From a virus, in IMG/VR virus record IMGVR_UViG_3300034374_001920, positions 18,078-82,077 of that record: a DNA stretch of 64,000 bases; one strand, given 5' to 3'. The notes below the pieces were generated by a model. The model worked only from the letters and a program-made list of their open reading frames with translations. It was not told the DNA's origin and searched no databases. Numbering within the stretch: the first letter of the stretch is position 1; each line of letters starts with the position of its first letter. A program made the position numbers and the translations under genes. Below are positions 19,153 to 28,521 of the stretch, one piece after another.

Positions 19153-19914
19153 ATGGCGACACCAAATACTAGAGACGAGTTTATAGATTATTGTTTACGT
19201 GCACTTGGACATCCGGTCATCGAAATCAATATAGATGACGAACAACTGGATGACAGGGTTGATGAGTCTTTGCAATGGTTTCGGGAACATCATCCGGATG
19301 GGTCTCGCCGTTTCTACGTGTCTCATCAATTGTCACAGACGGACATCAATAATGGATATCTGGATCTGGGGAATACAGACATTAACACTGTGGTCCGTAT
19401 GTTCCCTGTTAATACTGTGTCACAAACAACCAACTTCTTCGACATCAAATATCAGATGATGTTGAACGATATCACCGATCTAAATAATTATGCCGGTGAT
19501 ATTGCGTACTACGAAATGTTGCAACAACACCTGTCTCTACTTGATATGAAACTAACGGGTATGCCCGAAGTGACATTTTCAAAACAAGAGAACCGACTCT
19601 ACTTCTATATGAGTAGCGAGAAGGTGAGTGTGGGTGACTATGTTGTTATTGAGGTTTACGGTATTCGAACTCCGTCTTCTGGTAGTTCGGACTACTTGTC
19701 TCTGTGGAACCACAAGTTCCTAAAAGAATACACAACTGCAATCATCAAAAAACAGTGGGGACAGAATTTATTGAAATTTGAAGGGATGCAACTTCCTGGC
19801 GGTGTCACCATATCTGGGCGACAAATCTACGAGGATGCACAAACTGACATCGAAAGAATCTTAACTAAGTTTAGGGAAGAGGAAGATGTTGGACCTATGT
19901 TCTTTATAGGATAA
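19153..19914 (+). CDS. 13: Neck protein gp13
   Basis: A 253-residue protein matching the T4 gp13 neck family in length and layout. The N-terminal helix (TRDEFIDYCLRALGHPVIEI) and the following acidic DDEQLDDRVDESLQWF are characteristic of marine T4-like gp13. With gp14 it joins the filled head to the tail and closes the portal after packaging. It sits directly before genes 14, 15, 16 and 17 in the same orientation, the conserved T4 order. ATG 19153 follows an AAGGAAT ribosome site. Confidence 0.9.
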   Translation: MATPNTRDEFIDYCLRALGHPVIEINIDDEQLDDRVDESLQWFREHHPDGSRRFYVSHQLSQTDINNGYLDLGNTDINTVVRMFPVNTVSQTTNFFDIKYQMMLNDITDLNNYAGDIAYYEMLQQHLSLLDMKLTGMPEVTFSKQENRLYFYMSSEKVSVGDYVVIEVYGIRTPSSGSSDYLSLWNHKFLKEYTTAIIKKQWGQNLLKFEGMQLPGGVTISGRQIYEDAQTDIERILTKFREEEDVGPMFFIG

Positions 19915-19918
19915 CAGT

Positions 19919-21664
19919 ATGCCAACCAACCCATATATCAGTCAGTCTGTAAAGAGTGAACAGAACTTATACGAAGACTTGGTGATTGAGTCACTGAAGT
20001 TTTACGGACAAGACGTATACTACATTCCACGAGAGATCGTCAATAAAGATAAAGTCTTTCTTGATGACGTTCCGTCACGCTTCACTGATGCGTATAAGGT
20101 GGAGATGTATATTGAGAACGTGGAAGGATGGCAGGGTGAGGGTGACTTGTTTACGAAATTCGGTATTGAGTTGCGTGACCAAGCTACCTTTGTTGTTGCA
20201 CGTAGACGTTGGAAGAAACTGATCGGTGACTATCTGACCGAAAATAACTTCCGTCCACGTGAGGGTGATGTAATCTACACACCATTGTCAGAGTCTATCT
20301 GGCAGATCACTAAGGTAGAAACCGAAACTCCTTTCTACCAACTCAGTCAACTACCTACGTTCAGACTTCAGTGCGAACTCTTCGAGTACAGTGACGAAGA
20401 CTTTGACACGGGTATCGACGATATTGACATCATCGAATATGAGGGTGCATATCAGTATGCACTGACAATGCATCCTAATGATACTACGGGTAGTATCGCC
20501 ACCGCAACCGTTGATGGATTGGATTTCAACGGAGGTATTACAGGACTTACAGTTACTCACGCCGGTGCGGGATATGATAGTGCGGGTGCGGTTGTTGCAA
20601 CATTCTCTGGTTTCGACTCGGCCGGTAACACCGCTAAGTTCGGTGAAAACTCTATCAACATGTCCCTCTCTAGAGGTATTGAAGGTAACGATCTTAAACT
20701 CATCGACAGTAGTGGTTTTGTCGAATACTTCCTGAGACTCAATGCATATCCGACTTCGGGTCAAGGTGCCATGTTCACCATTGGTGGTGGACAAGACGGA
20801 GGTACTAAACAGTATATCTTTGGTGTCGGTTCAGGCGGAGGTATTGTATACTCTCGTGCAGACAATGAGGGAGACTCTGCACAAATTGTTGGTGGTGTCA
20901 CTCTCAGTTTGGGATCTTGGAACCACATAGGTATCGGTCAAGACAGCGATACCATGTACATGTTCATAAACGGAAGTAGAGTCACACCAAACGTTACCCT
21001 TCCAAATACTGCGGACTTTATCAGTGGTACGTATTCGTTTGGTGCGGTTGCCGCCCGTGATCTGGATGGTATATCTTATGGTGGTCTCTCCGGTCACATC
21101 GATGAGATCAAGGTTTCTGCGGGTACAGAAAATCAGATTCTCGCAAGTCGTTATTCCGGAGACTCCGACACAATCACTGTTCCTACTGTAGAACATGATA
21201 GTGACTCAAGAACATCTCTACTTGAACACGCTAACGGAACTCTACCTACGGTTACTGCGGTGTTGAACTCTTCGGGTGGAATTGGATCTTTAACAGTAGA
21301 CACTGCTGGTTTCAACTACAACGGTACACCTACTGTATCTTTCAATACACCTGTAAACGGAGGAAACTTCGCTACGGGACAGATCGTTACTCAGGTATTC
21401 CCTACATACACAATGAAGGGCGAGGTAACAGACTGGTCAGATTCAGATCGTGTACTGCAACTCGCACACGTAGGTGCGACAGACGGGAAGTTCCACGAGT
21501 TCAATACAACACGCATGGTTACTAGTGGTTCGGTGCAACACGTTCCTTCATTGGTGACTGAGTTACAGGAGATTCAGAATACCGCACAGAATAAGATATT
21601 CGATGACTTTGAGGGCGACTTCTTAGACTTCTCAGAAAGTAACCCGTTTGGAGATATGAGTTAA
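19919..21664 (+). CDS. 14: Neck protein gp14 with inserted LamG-like domain
   Basis: Residues 1-~180 match gp14 of marine T4-like phages (NPYISQSVKSEQNLYEDL; QDVYYIPREIVNKD), and residues ~500-581 return to a gp14-like end. Between them lies an insertion. A G-x-G-Y beta motif (~207-225) is followed by a concanavalin A/LamG-like domain (~238-405; SWNHIGIGQDSDTMYMFING is the classic LamG core), and then by a second G-x-x-Y motif (~440-475). T4 gp14 is about 256 aa, so this version is more than twice as long. The insert would be displayed at the neck and may bind carbohydrate or anchor whiskers; that is inference. It overlaps gene 15 by one base. Confidence 0.85.
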   Translation: MPTNPYISQSVKSEQNLYEDLVIESLKFYGQDVYYIPREIVNKDKVFLDDVPSRFTDAYKVEMYIENVEGWQGEGDLFTKFGIELRDQATFVVARRRWKKLIGDYLTENNFRPREGDVIYTPLSESIWQITKVETETPFYQLSQLPTFRLQCELFEYSDEDFDTGIDDIDIIEYEGAYQYALTMHPNDTTGSIATATVDGLDFNGGITGLTVTHAGAGYDSAGAVVATFSGFDSAGNTAKFGENSINMSLSRGIEGNDLKLIDSSGFVEYFLRLNAYPTSGQGAMFTIGGGQDGGTKQYIFGVGSGGGIVYSRADNEGDSAQIVGGVTLSLGSWNHIGIGQDSDTMYMFINGSRVTPNVTLPNTADFISGTYSFGAVAARDLDGISYGGLSGHIDEIKVSAGTENQILASRYSGDSDTITVPTVEHDSDSRTSLLEHANGTLPTVTAVLNSSGGIGSLTVDTAGFNYNGTPTVSFNTPVNGGNFATGQIVTQVFPTYTMKGEVTDWSDSDRVLQLAHVGATDGKFHEFNTTRMVTSGSVQHVPSLVTELQEIQNTAQNKIFDDFEGDFLDFSESNPFGDMS

Positions 21665-22437
21665 TGTTTGGTACTTGGTTTTACAACAAGAGAGTGAGGA
21701 CTGCGGTATCCGTATTCGGATCGTTGTTCAATAACCTTTATGTCCTAAGACAGAACGCAAGTGGACAGACTATATCTACCGCTAAGGTTCCTCTGTCCTA
21801 TGCACCCCGAAGAGACTTTATCGAAAGACTTGAAGCCATGCAGAGAGGTGAAGAGGCAGAACGTAGAGTTGCAGTCAAACTACCTAGAATGTCTTTCGAG
21901 ATCACCAACATGCGGTATGACTCACTCAGACAGTTACCCAAGGTAAACTCTTTCTACGAAAACGTAGCGGGAGATGATTACAAACGTAAACGGGTGTACA
22001 CATCTGTACCCTACGACATCGACTTCCAACTCAGTGTGTTTGCAAAGACACAAGATGATGCACTACAGATTGTAGAACAAATCATTCCATACTTCAACCC
22101 ACAGTATTCAATTACTGTAAAACCCTTTGCGGATGAGATGGATATTAAAGAGGACGTGCCAATCGTCCTCACAGGAATAACCTTTCAAGATACCTACGAT
22201 GGACCTTTAGAGACAAGAAGGACAATCGTTTATGATCTAACCTTCACCATGAAACTGTCTTTCTATGGACCGGAGAAAACTCAGAGTATTATTAGAGAGG
22301 TTAATAACAATCTGTATCTCATGGGTGCAGACAGTGACACCTTTATTCATAACATAAATATTACACCGGATCCAATTGATGTGAGTCCGGATAGTGACTA
22401 TGGTTTTAATGTACAGTATTTGGATAGCGCCGGATGA
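21664..22437 (+). CDS. 15: Tail completion/sheath stabiliser gp15
   Basis: A 257-residue protein with the typical start MFGTWFYNKRVRTAV and the motif VPLSYAPRRDFIERL; T4 gp15 has the same opening and similar length. It caps the tail and stabilises the last sheath ring, providing the surface for head attachment. Gene order 14-15-16 is conserved and the next gene overlaps by 4 nt. Confidence 0.9.
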   Translation: MFGTWFYNKRVRTAVSVFGSLFNNLYVLRQNASGQTISTAKVPLSYAPRRDFIERLEAMQRGEEAERRVAVKLPRMSFEITNMRYDSLRQLPKVNSFYENVAGDDYKRKRVYTSVPYDIDFQLSVFAKTQDDALQIVEQIIPYFNPQYSITVKPFADEMDIKEDVPIVLTGITFQDTYDGPLETRRTIVYDLTFTMKLSFYGPEKTQSIIREVNNNLYLMGADSDTFIHNINITPDPIDVSPDSDYGFNVQYLDSAG

Positions 22438-22781
22438 GTGAAGACAACAAGAATATAAAGACAGACTACGAGTATTCTAGGGAGACGTATTACGACATCC
22501 TTGAGAAGGGACGTGAGTCTATGGATCTGATGATTGAGGTCGCTCGACAGAGTGAACACCCTCGTGCGTTTGAAGTCCTGTCCACCATGATGAAGAACAT
22601 GGCAGACATCAACGACAAGTTGATGGAACTGAACAAGAAGAAAAAGGACGTAGAGAAAGAGGAACCCAAACAAGTCGGTACTACAAACAACAATCTCTTT
22701 ATCGGGTCTACGACTGAACTCCAAAGATTTCTACAGAATGAACAAAAGGTGATTGATGCAGAGCCCATACGAGAAGAATAA
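22434..22781 (+). CDS. 16: Small terminase subunit gp16
   Basis: A 115-residue, largely helical and charged protein. The central coiled-coil stretch (LMIEVARQSEHPRAFEVL, then MKNMADINDKLMELNKKKKD) is the usual central domain of T4-like gp16, which forms a ring that regulates packaging and cos/pac recognition. It overlaps gene 15 by 4 nt (ATGA) and gene 17 by 26 nt, so translation is probably coupled. Confidence 0.88.
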   Translation: MSEDNKNIKTDYEYSRETYYDILEKGRESMDLMIEVARQSEHPRAFEVLSTMMKNMADINDKLMELNKKKKDVEKEEPKQVGTTNNNLFIGSTTELQRFLQNEQKVIDAEPIREE

Positions 22782-24357
22782 TTACCTTGGTAATCCTAAC
22801 GTTAAAAAGGATGGGGTTAACGAGGAATGGGATTCTCACAAGGTTTCGGAATATCAGAAATGTATGCAAAATCCCGCATACTTTGCGAAGACCTATGTCA
22901 AGATTATATCACTTGATAAGGGACTTGTCAACTTCGACTTGTATCCATACCAAGAGAAAATGTTCCGACACTTCAACGAGAACAGATTTTCTATTGTACT
23001 CGCTTGTAGACAGTCCGGCAAATCTATTTCGTCTGTGGTCTACCTTCTATGGTATGCAATCTTTCATCCCGAAAAGACTATTGCAATTCTTGCAAACAAG
23101 GGTTCAACTGCAAGGGAGATGTTAGCGCGTGTTACACTCGCCCTTGAAAATTTACCTTTCTTTCTCCAACCGGGCTGCAAAGCACTCAACAAAGGTAGCA
23201 TCGAATTTTCCAACAATAGTCGTATTATCGCTGCTGCTACCAGTGGCAGTTCTATCCGTGGTATGTCTGTTAACCTTCTATTTCTTGATGAGTTTGCTTT
23301 CGTTGAACGGGCTTCTGAATTCTATACTTCTACCTACCCTGTCATCTCTTCTGGAAAGGACACAAAGGTTGTCATCACATCTACTGCAAACGGTATCGGA
23401 AACACTTTCCACAAGATATGGGAAGGGGCGGTACAAAAAGTTAATGAGTATCAGGCATTCACAGTAAACTGGTGGGATGTGCCAGGCCGTGATGAGGAGT
23501 GGAAGAAACAGACTATATCAAATACATCTCAACTCCAGTTTGATCAGGAGTTCGGGAACACATTTTTCGGGACGGGTGATACTTTAATCAATGCAGAGAC
23601 TCTGCTTGACTTTCGATCAAAACCGCCAATTGAAGTTCTCGAAGGTGGGAACTTCTTGGTATATCAGACCCCTCAAAAGGGTCACGAATACATCACCTTA
23701 GTAGATGTATCAAAAGGTAGAGGGCAGGATTATTCTACGTTTAACGTAATCGACATATCGGTCCAACCTTTTAAACAGGTTGCGGTTTATCGCTGTAACA
23801 CTATATCTCCAATTCTCTTACCCAACTTTATCTATAAGTATTCGAATCTCTACAACAACGCATACGTAGTAATTGAATCAAATGATGCGGGTTCGGTGGT
23901 ATGTAATGGATTATATCATGACTTGGAGTATGAGAATGTTCACGTTACCAGTTCAGTAAAAGCGTCTGGTATTGGTATTGAAATGAACCGTAAGGTCAAA
24001 CGTCTGGGCTGTTCTGCAATCAAGGACATCCTTGAAAACCGCAAGTTGGAAATTGTTGATGAGAATACCATACTAGAGATATCGACGTTCGTATCGAAGG
24101 GTCAGTCTTATGAGGCGTCTGAAGGAAACCACGATGATCTCATGATGAACTTAGTACTGTTTGGGTATTTTGTCTCAACGCAATTCTTTGCAGATATGAC
24201 CGACATCAACATCAAACAGATGTTATTTGAAAGAAGAATGAAGGAGATCGAAGACGATGTACCCCCATTCGGTTTTGTTGATACTGGATTAGAAAATATA
24301 GTTGAGGAACCGATTATAGAAAATGAGTGGCAAGTCTGGAAACAGGATAACTGGTGA
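22756..24357 (+). CDS. 17: Large terminase subunit gp17
   Basis: About 533 residues. The N-terminal ATPase shows Walker A (ACRQSGKS, near residues 84-91), Walker B with catalytic Glu (LLFLDEFAF, near 175) and a coupling motif (ITSTANG). The C-terminal RNase H-fold nuclease has VDVSKGRGQDYS (~318) and GNHDDLMMNLVL (~458) with its acidic residues. It drives ATP-dependent DNA packaging into proheads and cuts the concatemer. ATG 22756 is chosen; a TTG three bases earlier is also possible. It overlaps gene 16. Confidence 0.95.
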   Translation: MQSPYEKNNYLGNPNVKKDGVNEEWDSHKVSEYQKCMQNPAYFAKTYVKIISLDKGLVNFDLYPYQEKMFRHFNENRFSIVLACRQSGKSISSVVYLLWYAIFHPEKTIAILANKGSTAREMLARVTLALENLPFFLQPGCKALNKGSIEFSNNSRIIAAATSGSSIRGMSVNLLFLDEFAFVERASEFYTSTYPVISSGKDTKVVITSTANGIGNTFHKIWEGAVQKVNEYQAFTVNWWDVPGRDEEWKKQTISNTSQLQFDQEFGNTFFGTGDTLINAETLLDFRSKPPIEVLEGGNFLVYQTPQKGHEYITLVDVSKGRGQDYSTFNVIDISVQPFKQVAVYRCNTISPILLPNFIYKYSNLYNNAYVVIESNDAGSVVCNGLYHDLEYENVHVTSSVKASGIGIEMNRKVKRLGCSAIKDILENRKLEIVDENTILEISTFVSKGQSYEASEGNHDDLMMNLVLFGYFVSTQFFADMTDINIKQMLFERRMKEIEDDVPPFGFVDTGLENIVEEPIIENEWQVWKQDNW

Positions 24358-24370
24358 AATTCTCCCTTTT

Positions 24371-24378
24371 TATAAATA
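24371..24378 (+). promoter_or_regulatory. Late promoter TATAAATA
   Basis: Exact octamer 14 nt after gene 17 and 65 nt before the tail sheath ATG, which also has an AAAAAAGGAA ribosome site. Confidence 0.85.
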
Positions 24379-24443
24379 AAAGTGTTGAATAGACCCGTAT
24401 CATGTTAAACTCATAATTTGTAAACGAAAAAAGGAAAACAGTC

Positions 24444-26282
24444 ATGGCATTAACCACACCGTCTGCTTCTCCTGCAATCACAGTCAAAGAGATCGACCTC
24501 TCAGGATTCGCTCCTAATGTCACAACTTCGACTGGTGCGTTTGTAGGTAAGTTTCGTTGGGGCCCGGCAGAGGAACGCACACTAGTAGCAGATGAAGCTG
24601 GTCTAGTGCAAGTTTTCGCCGCACCTAATGAAGATCATGCGACAGACTTTTTGTCTGCCGTGTACTTTTTAAAGTACTCAAACTCGTTGTTTGTTGTACG
24701 TGGTCACAATGGTTCTAAAAACGCACATTCCGGTTATGCCGCGGATGTGAACACCAGTGACTCCGGAGACAACATCGTAGTAAAAAACACTAATCACTTC
24801 GATACCACAGTCAAGAGTTCTCTCAATGCATCCACCAATAACTCTGGTGCATTCATTTCGAGATTCCCTGGCGCTTTGGGTAACGGACTTTCAGTAACAT
24901 TCTGTCCTGCCGACAGTGCAGATCGTTACTTTAATCAATGGGACTATCGTGGTTCCTTTGACCGTGCACCCACTTCAAGTTCTTGGGCGACAGATCGTTC
25001 AGGTACTTTGGATGAAATCCACGTTGCGGTTATTGACCGCAAGGGTGAATTCACAGGTACGCCTGGCTCGGTACTCGAAACCTTCCCACACCTTTCAGTT
25101 GCAAAAGGTGCGGTATCTACAGAAGGTGAACCACAGTACGTGGTAGACGCCATCAACCAGTCTTCTGGATATATCAGAATGTCTGGTTACTTTGATGGTG
25201 ACTCTGCATTCTCTTCCACTCTTGCTGGTGGACAGGGTATTGGTCAGTACTGGGGAACCACTCCTGAAGTAGATTCCGCTACTAACTTTAGTACAGGAAC
25301 TTCTGGATGGTTGAATTGGGACTCAGACAATAACGCACTCATCAAACTTTCGAATGGTGCAGATGACACTGACTTCACCGCTGGTGATATTGGTACTGCA
25401 TTCGACTTGTTTGAAGATACAGAGAACGTCACAGTAGACTTCCTGATCTCACCTGTAGGTAACGGATCAGTGAATGACAGTGACGCTGTTACTATTGTCA
25501 ATGATCTTAACGGTATCGCACAACAGACTCGTAAAGACTGTGTTGTCGTGACTTCACCTAAGCGTAATGATACTGTTGGTGTCGCCGCTGGCACTGCGGT
25601 TTCCAATGCGGTTACGTTTGCAAATAGTTTGACAAACTCATCGTACCTAGTAGTCGATAACAACTACCTCAAGGTTTTCGACAAGTACAATGACAAGTAT
25701 GTCTTCATTCCTGCTGCATCATCTACTGCTGGTCTTATGGCTGCAACAGATGCGGTGGCCGCTCCTTGGTTCTCCCCTGCTGGTCAACGTAGAGGTAATT
25801 ATGTCGGTGTAACCGATCTTGCAATTACTCCTAACAAGACTCAGAGAGATACATTGTATAAGGCGGGTATTAACCCCATCGCCAACATTCCTGGCGCTGC
25901 AATCGTACTCTTCGGGGATAAAACCCATGAGAACAGACCTTCTGCATTCGACAGAATCAACGTTCGTAGATTGTTCCTTGCACTGGAGCGTTCAATCGCT
26001 GCCGCTGCGAAGAACATCCTGTTTGAATTCAACGACGAGTTTACTCGTGCAGAATTCGTGAACGTTGTCGAACCTCTGTTGCGTGAGATCAGGGGTCGAA
26101 GAGGTATCACAGACTTCCGTGTTGTATGTGACGAAACAAACAACACGCCCGCTGTGGTCGATAGAAACGAATTTGTCGCTTCCATCTTTATCAAACCCGC
26201 ACGTTCAATCAACTACGTAACACTGAACTTTGTTGCAGTTAGAACGGGTGTCCAGTTTGATGAAGTTGTGGGTGCGGTCTAA
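24444..26282 (+). CDS. 18: Tail sheath protein gp18
   Basis: A 612-residue protein beginning SPAITVKEIDLSGFAPNVTT with the G-AFVGKFRWGP motif, the conserved start of T4-like tail sheath subunits; T4 gp18 is 659 aa. The C-terminal third (AFDRINVRRLFLALERSIAAAAK ... RGRRGITDFRVVCD) is the conserved sheath core that bears the intersubunit linker arms. It polymerises round the tube and contracts on infection. Own late promoter; gene 19 follows after 19 nt. Confidence 0.95.
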   Translation: MALTTPSASPAITVKEIDLSGFAPNVTTSTGAFVGKFRWGPAEERTLVADEAGLVQVFAAPNEDHATDFLSAVYFLKYSNSLFVVRGHNGSKNAHSGYAADVNTSDSGDNIVVKNTNHFDTTVKSSLNASTNNSGAFISRFPGALGNGLSVTFCPADSADRYFNQWDYRGSFDRAPTSSSWATDRSGTLDEIHVAVIDRKGEFTGTPGSVLETFPHLSVAKGAVSTEGEPQYVVDAINQSSGYIRMSGYFDGDSAFSSTLAGGQGIGQYWGTTPEVDSATNFSTGTSGWLNWDSDNNALIKLSNGADDTDFTAGDIGTAFDLFEDTENVTVDFLISPVGNGSVNDSDAVTIVNDLNGIAQQTRKDCVVVTSPKRNDTVGVAAGTAVSNAVTFANSLTNSSYLVVDNNYLKVFDKYNDKYVFIPAASSTAGLMAATDAVAAPWFSPAGQRRGNYVGVTDLAITPNKTQRDTLYKAGINPIANIPGAAIVLFGDKTHENRPSAFDRINVRRLFLALERSIAAAAKNILFEFNDEFTRAEFVNVVEPLLREIRGRRGITDFRVVCDETNNTPAVVDRNEFVASIFIKPARSINYVTLNFVAVRTGVQFDEVVGAV

Positions 26283-26301
26283 GATAACAGGAGCTTAAGA
26301 A

Positions 26302-26829
26302 ATGGCAATTTTAGGAGTAGATGACTTCAAGTCGAAGTTAAGAGGTGGTGGCGCTCGCGCCAACATGTTCAAGGCGACTGTTAACTTCCCCGCATATGCA
26401 GGGGGAGATGTGGAACTCACATCTTTCCTATGTAAGGCGGCACAGTTGCCCGCATCCGAAATGGGGGTTGTTACAATCCCGTTTCGTGGTAGACAGTTGA
26501 AGATCGCCGGTGACCGTACCTTCGGTACGTGGACCGTGACTATCATCAACGATACGGACTTCTTGGTACGTAACTCACTCGAACAGTGGATGAATGGTAT
26601 TAATTCTCACCAAGCAAACACTGGTCTTACCAACCCCGTTGACTATCAGGCTGACCTGATCGTTGAACAGTTGGACAAGGATGGGTCAACTATCAAGACA
26701 TATAATTTCCGTGGGTGTTTCCCAACTAACGTTGCGGCCATCGACGTGAATTATGAAACAGTAGATGCGATTGAGGACTTCACTTGTGAATTCCAAGTCC
26801 AGTACTGGGAGTCTAACACTACCAATTAA
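26302..26829 (+). CDS. 19: Tail tube protein gp19
   Basis: A 175-residue protein, near the T4 gp19 length (163). It shows the tube pattern of an N-terminal GARANMFKATVNFP, followed by CKAAQLPASEMG, the IPFRGRQLKIAGDRTF strand pair, and a C-terminal TCEFQVQYW strand. It forms the inner DNA-conducting tube. It lies between genes 18 and 20 and ends just before a strong hairpin. Confidence 0.95.
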   Translation: MAILGVDDFKSKLRGGGARANMFKATVNFPAYAGGDVELTSFLCKAAQLPASEMGVVTIPFRGRQLKIAGDRTFGTWTVTIINDTDFLVRNSLEQWMNGINSHQANTGLTNPVDYQADLIVEQLDKDGSTIKTYNFRGCFPTNVAAIDVNYETVDAIEDFTCEFQVQYWESNTTN

Positions 26830-26844
26830 TGGTGGTATAAGTAT

Positions 26845-26874
26845 AAGGTACGGAGGGGTAACTCTCCGTACCTT
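26845..26874 (+). other. 11-bp perfect hairpin between genes 19 and 20
   Basis: AAGGTACGGAG (26845-26855) pairs perfectly with CTCCGTACCTT (26864-26874) around an 8-nt loop. No run of T follows, so it is a poor Rho-independent terminator; an mRNA stability or processing element for the abundant tube transcript is more likely. A TATAAGTA octamer at 26835-26842 could be a weak late promoter. Confidence 0.75.
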
Positions 26875-26899
26875 CTTACTATAGTAGAGTTTGGAATAT

Positions 26900-28417
26900 A
26901 TGGCAGAGAACAACGGTATCAAACTTTTTGGATTCGAGTTAAAGAGGATCCAGAAGAAAGATAAAGAACAGGAAAAACTCCCCTCTATTGTCCCAAAACA
27001 GGATGATGATGGCGCGGGGTATGTAACTGCCAGTGGAGCCCACTTCGGTCAATATATTGACATGAATGGGAACGAAGCGAAAGACAATGCAGAACTCATC
27101 AAAAAATATCGTGGTATCGCAGAACATCCTGAAGTAGATGCCGCCATCGAAGATATTGTTAATGAGTCTATCAGTGCATCTGATGCAGAGTCATCCGTTG
27201 AAATCGTTCTTGATAAGGTAGAGGCACCCGACAGAATTAAGAAACTGATTGTTGAAGAATTTGACAATGTATGTTCTATGATGAACTTCAATGATCACGC
27301 CCACGATATCTTTAGATCGTGGTACGTTGATGGTCGTATCGTACACCATCTAGTAGTAAACGAATCAAACCTCAAGGCGGGTATTCAAGAGATCCGGTCA
27401 ATCGACTCCTCTAAGATCCGCAAAGTAAAAGAGGTCAAATACAAAAAGGATCAAAAGACAGACGCCAAAATCGTTGATAGTGTAAATGAGTTTTACATCT
27501 ATCAAGAGAAGGCGGGTGCGAACCAAGGCATCAAATTGTCTCCGGATTCTGTTTCGTATGTGACTTCGGGTCTACTTGACCCCTCTCGCAAACGTGTAGT
27601 GTCTTATCTACACAAGGCAATTAAACCCGTCAACCAGTTAAGGATGATGGAAGACTCTCTGGTGATCTATCGTCTCGCACGTGCACCTGAGAGAAGAATT
27701 TTCTATATCGACGTTGGTAACCTACCTACGGGTAAGGCAGAACAACACATGAAAGACATCATGTCTCGTTATAGAAATAAGTTAGTCTACGATGCAAACA
27801 CTGGACAGATCAAAGATGATCGTAAACACATGTCCATGTTGGAAGACTTCTGGTTACCTCGTAGAGAGGGTGGACGTGGTACAGAGATCAGTACCCTGCC
27901 TGGCGGGGAGAACCTTGGACAGATAGATGACATCATCTACTTCCAGAAGAAACTGTACCGTTCATTGAATGTACCTATCAATAGACTGGAACAAGAAGCC
28001 CAGTTCTCGTTAGGTCGTTCAACAGAAATCAATAGGGACGAAGTAAAGTTCCAGAAGTTTGTTGATAGACTTCGCAGACGTTTCTCTATGATGTTCTTGG
28101 GCATCATCAAGAAACAACTTGTCCTCAAGGGTATCATCACCGATGAGGATTGGGATGAGTGGAAGAACGATATCGTCATCGACTTTATTCGTGACAACCA
28201 CTTCACCGAACTTAAGAACGCTGAGTTGTTAAGGGAACGTCTGGATACTATGGACAGAATTACACAGTATGTTGGTGAATACTTCTCGCGTGAATGGGTA
28301 ATGAAAAATGTTATGATGATGTCAGATGATGACATCGAACAGATGAAAGATGAGGTCGAATCCGAAAACGATAAAGGTGACGGAGGAGAGGCGGACGATG
28401 GCGACGAATTCCAGTAA
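26900..28417 (+). CDS. 20: Portal vertex protein gp20
   Basis: About 505 residues, matching T4-like gp20 (524 aa in T4). Recognisable segments include RGIAEHPEVDAAIEDIVNE, WYVDGRIVHHLVV, PERRIFYIDVGNLP and STLPGGENLGQIDDIIYF. It forms the dodecameric portal through which DNA enters. ATG 26900 is preferred over a TTG nine bases upstream. The last base of its stop codon is the first base of a 34-codon gene. Confidence 0.95.
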   Translation: MAENNGIKLFGFELKRIQKKDKEQEKLPSIVPKQDDDGAGYVTASGAHFGQYIDMNGNEAKDNAELIKKYRGIAEHPEVDAAIEDIVNESISASDAESSVEIVLDKVEAPDRIKKLIVEEFDNVCSMMNFNDHAHDIFRSWYVDGRIVHHLVVNESNLKAGIQEIRSIDSSKIRKVKEVKYKKDQKTDAKIVDSVNEFYIYQEKAGANQGIKLSPDSVSYVTSGLLDPSRKRVVSYLHKAIKPVNQLRMMEDSLVIYRLARAPERRIFYIDVGNLPTGKAEQHMKDIMSRYRNKLVYDANTGQIKDDRKHMSMLEDFWLPRREGGRGTEISTLPGGENLGQIDDIIYFQKKLYRSLNVPINRLEQEAQFSLGRSTEINRDEVKFQKFVDRLRRRFSMMFLGIIKKQLVLKGIITDEDWDEWKNDIVIDFIRDNHFTELKNAELLRERLDTMDRITQYVGEYFSREWVMKNVMMMSDDDIEQMKDEVESENDKGDGGEADDGDEFQ

Positions 28418-28521
28418 TGAATTACTTGGAGTGGTTGGCACAGTTCTTTGATTTAAACCATGATGGTCAAGAAGACCGTCACGATGACTATGAGAAAATA
28501 GGAGAACCTGAAGATGAGTGA
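28417..28521 (+). CDS. 34-aa acidic peptide with EF-hand-like loop
   Basis: A tiny gene linked on both sides: its ATG shares a base with the gene 20 stop codon, and its TGA overlaps the start of the gene-67-like gene by 8 nt. The peptide has an amphipathic N-terminus (MNYLEWLAQFF) followed by DLNHDGQEDRHDD, which fits the calcium-binding loop pattern DxNxDGxxD. Position inside the prohead core genes suggests a small head or scaffold factor; the calcium binding is inferred from the motif only. Confidence 0.6.
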   Translation: MNYLEWLAQFFDLNHDGQEDRHDDYEKIGEPEDE

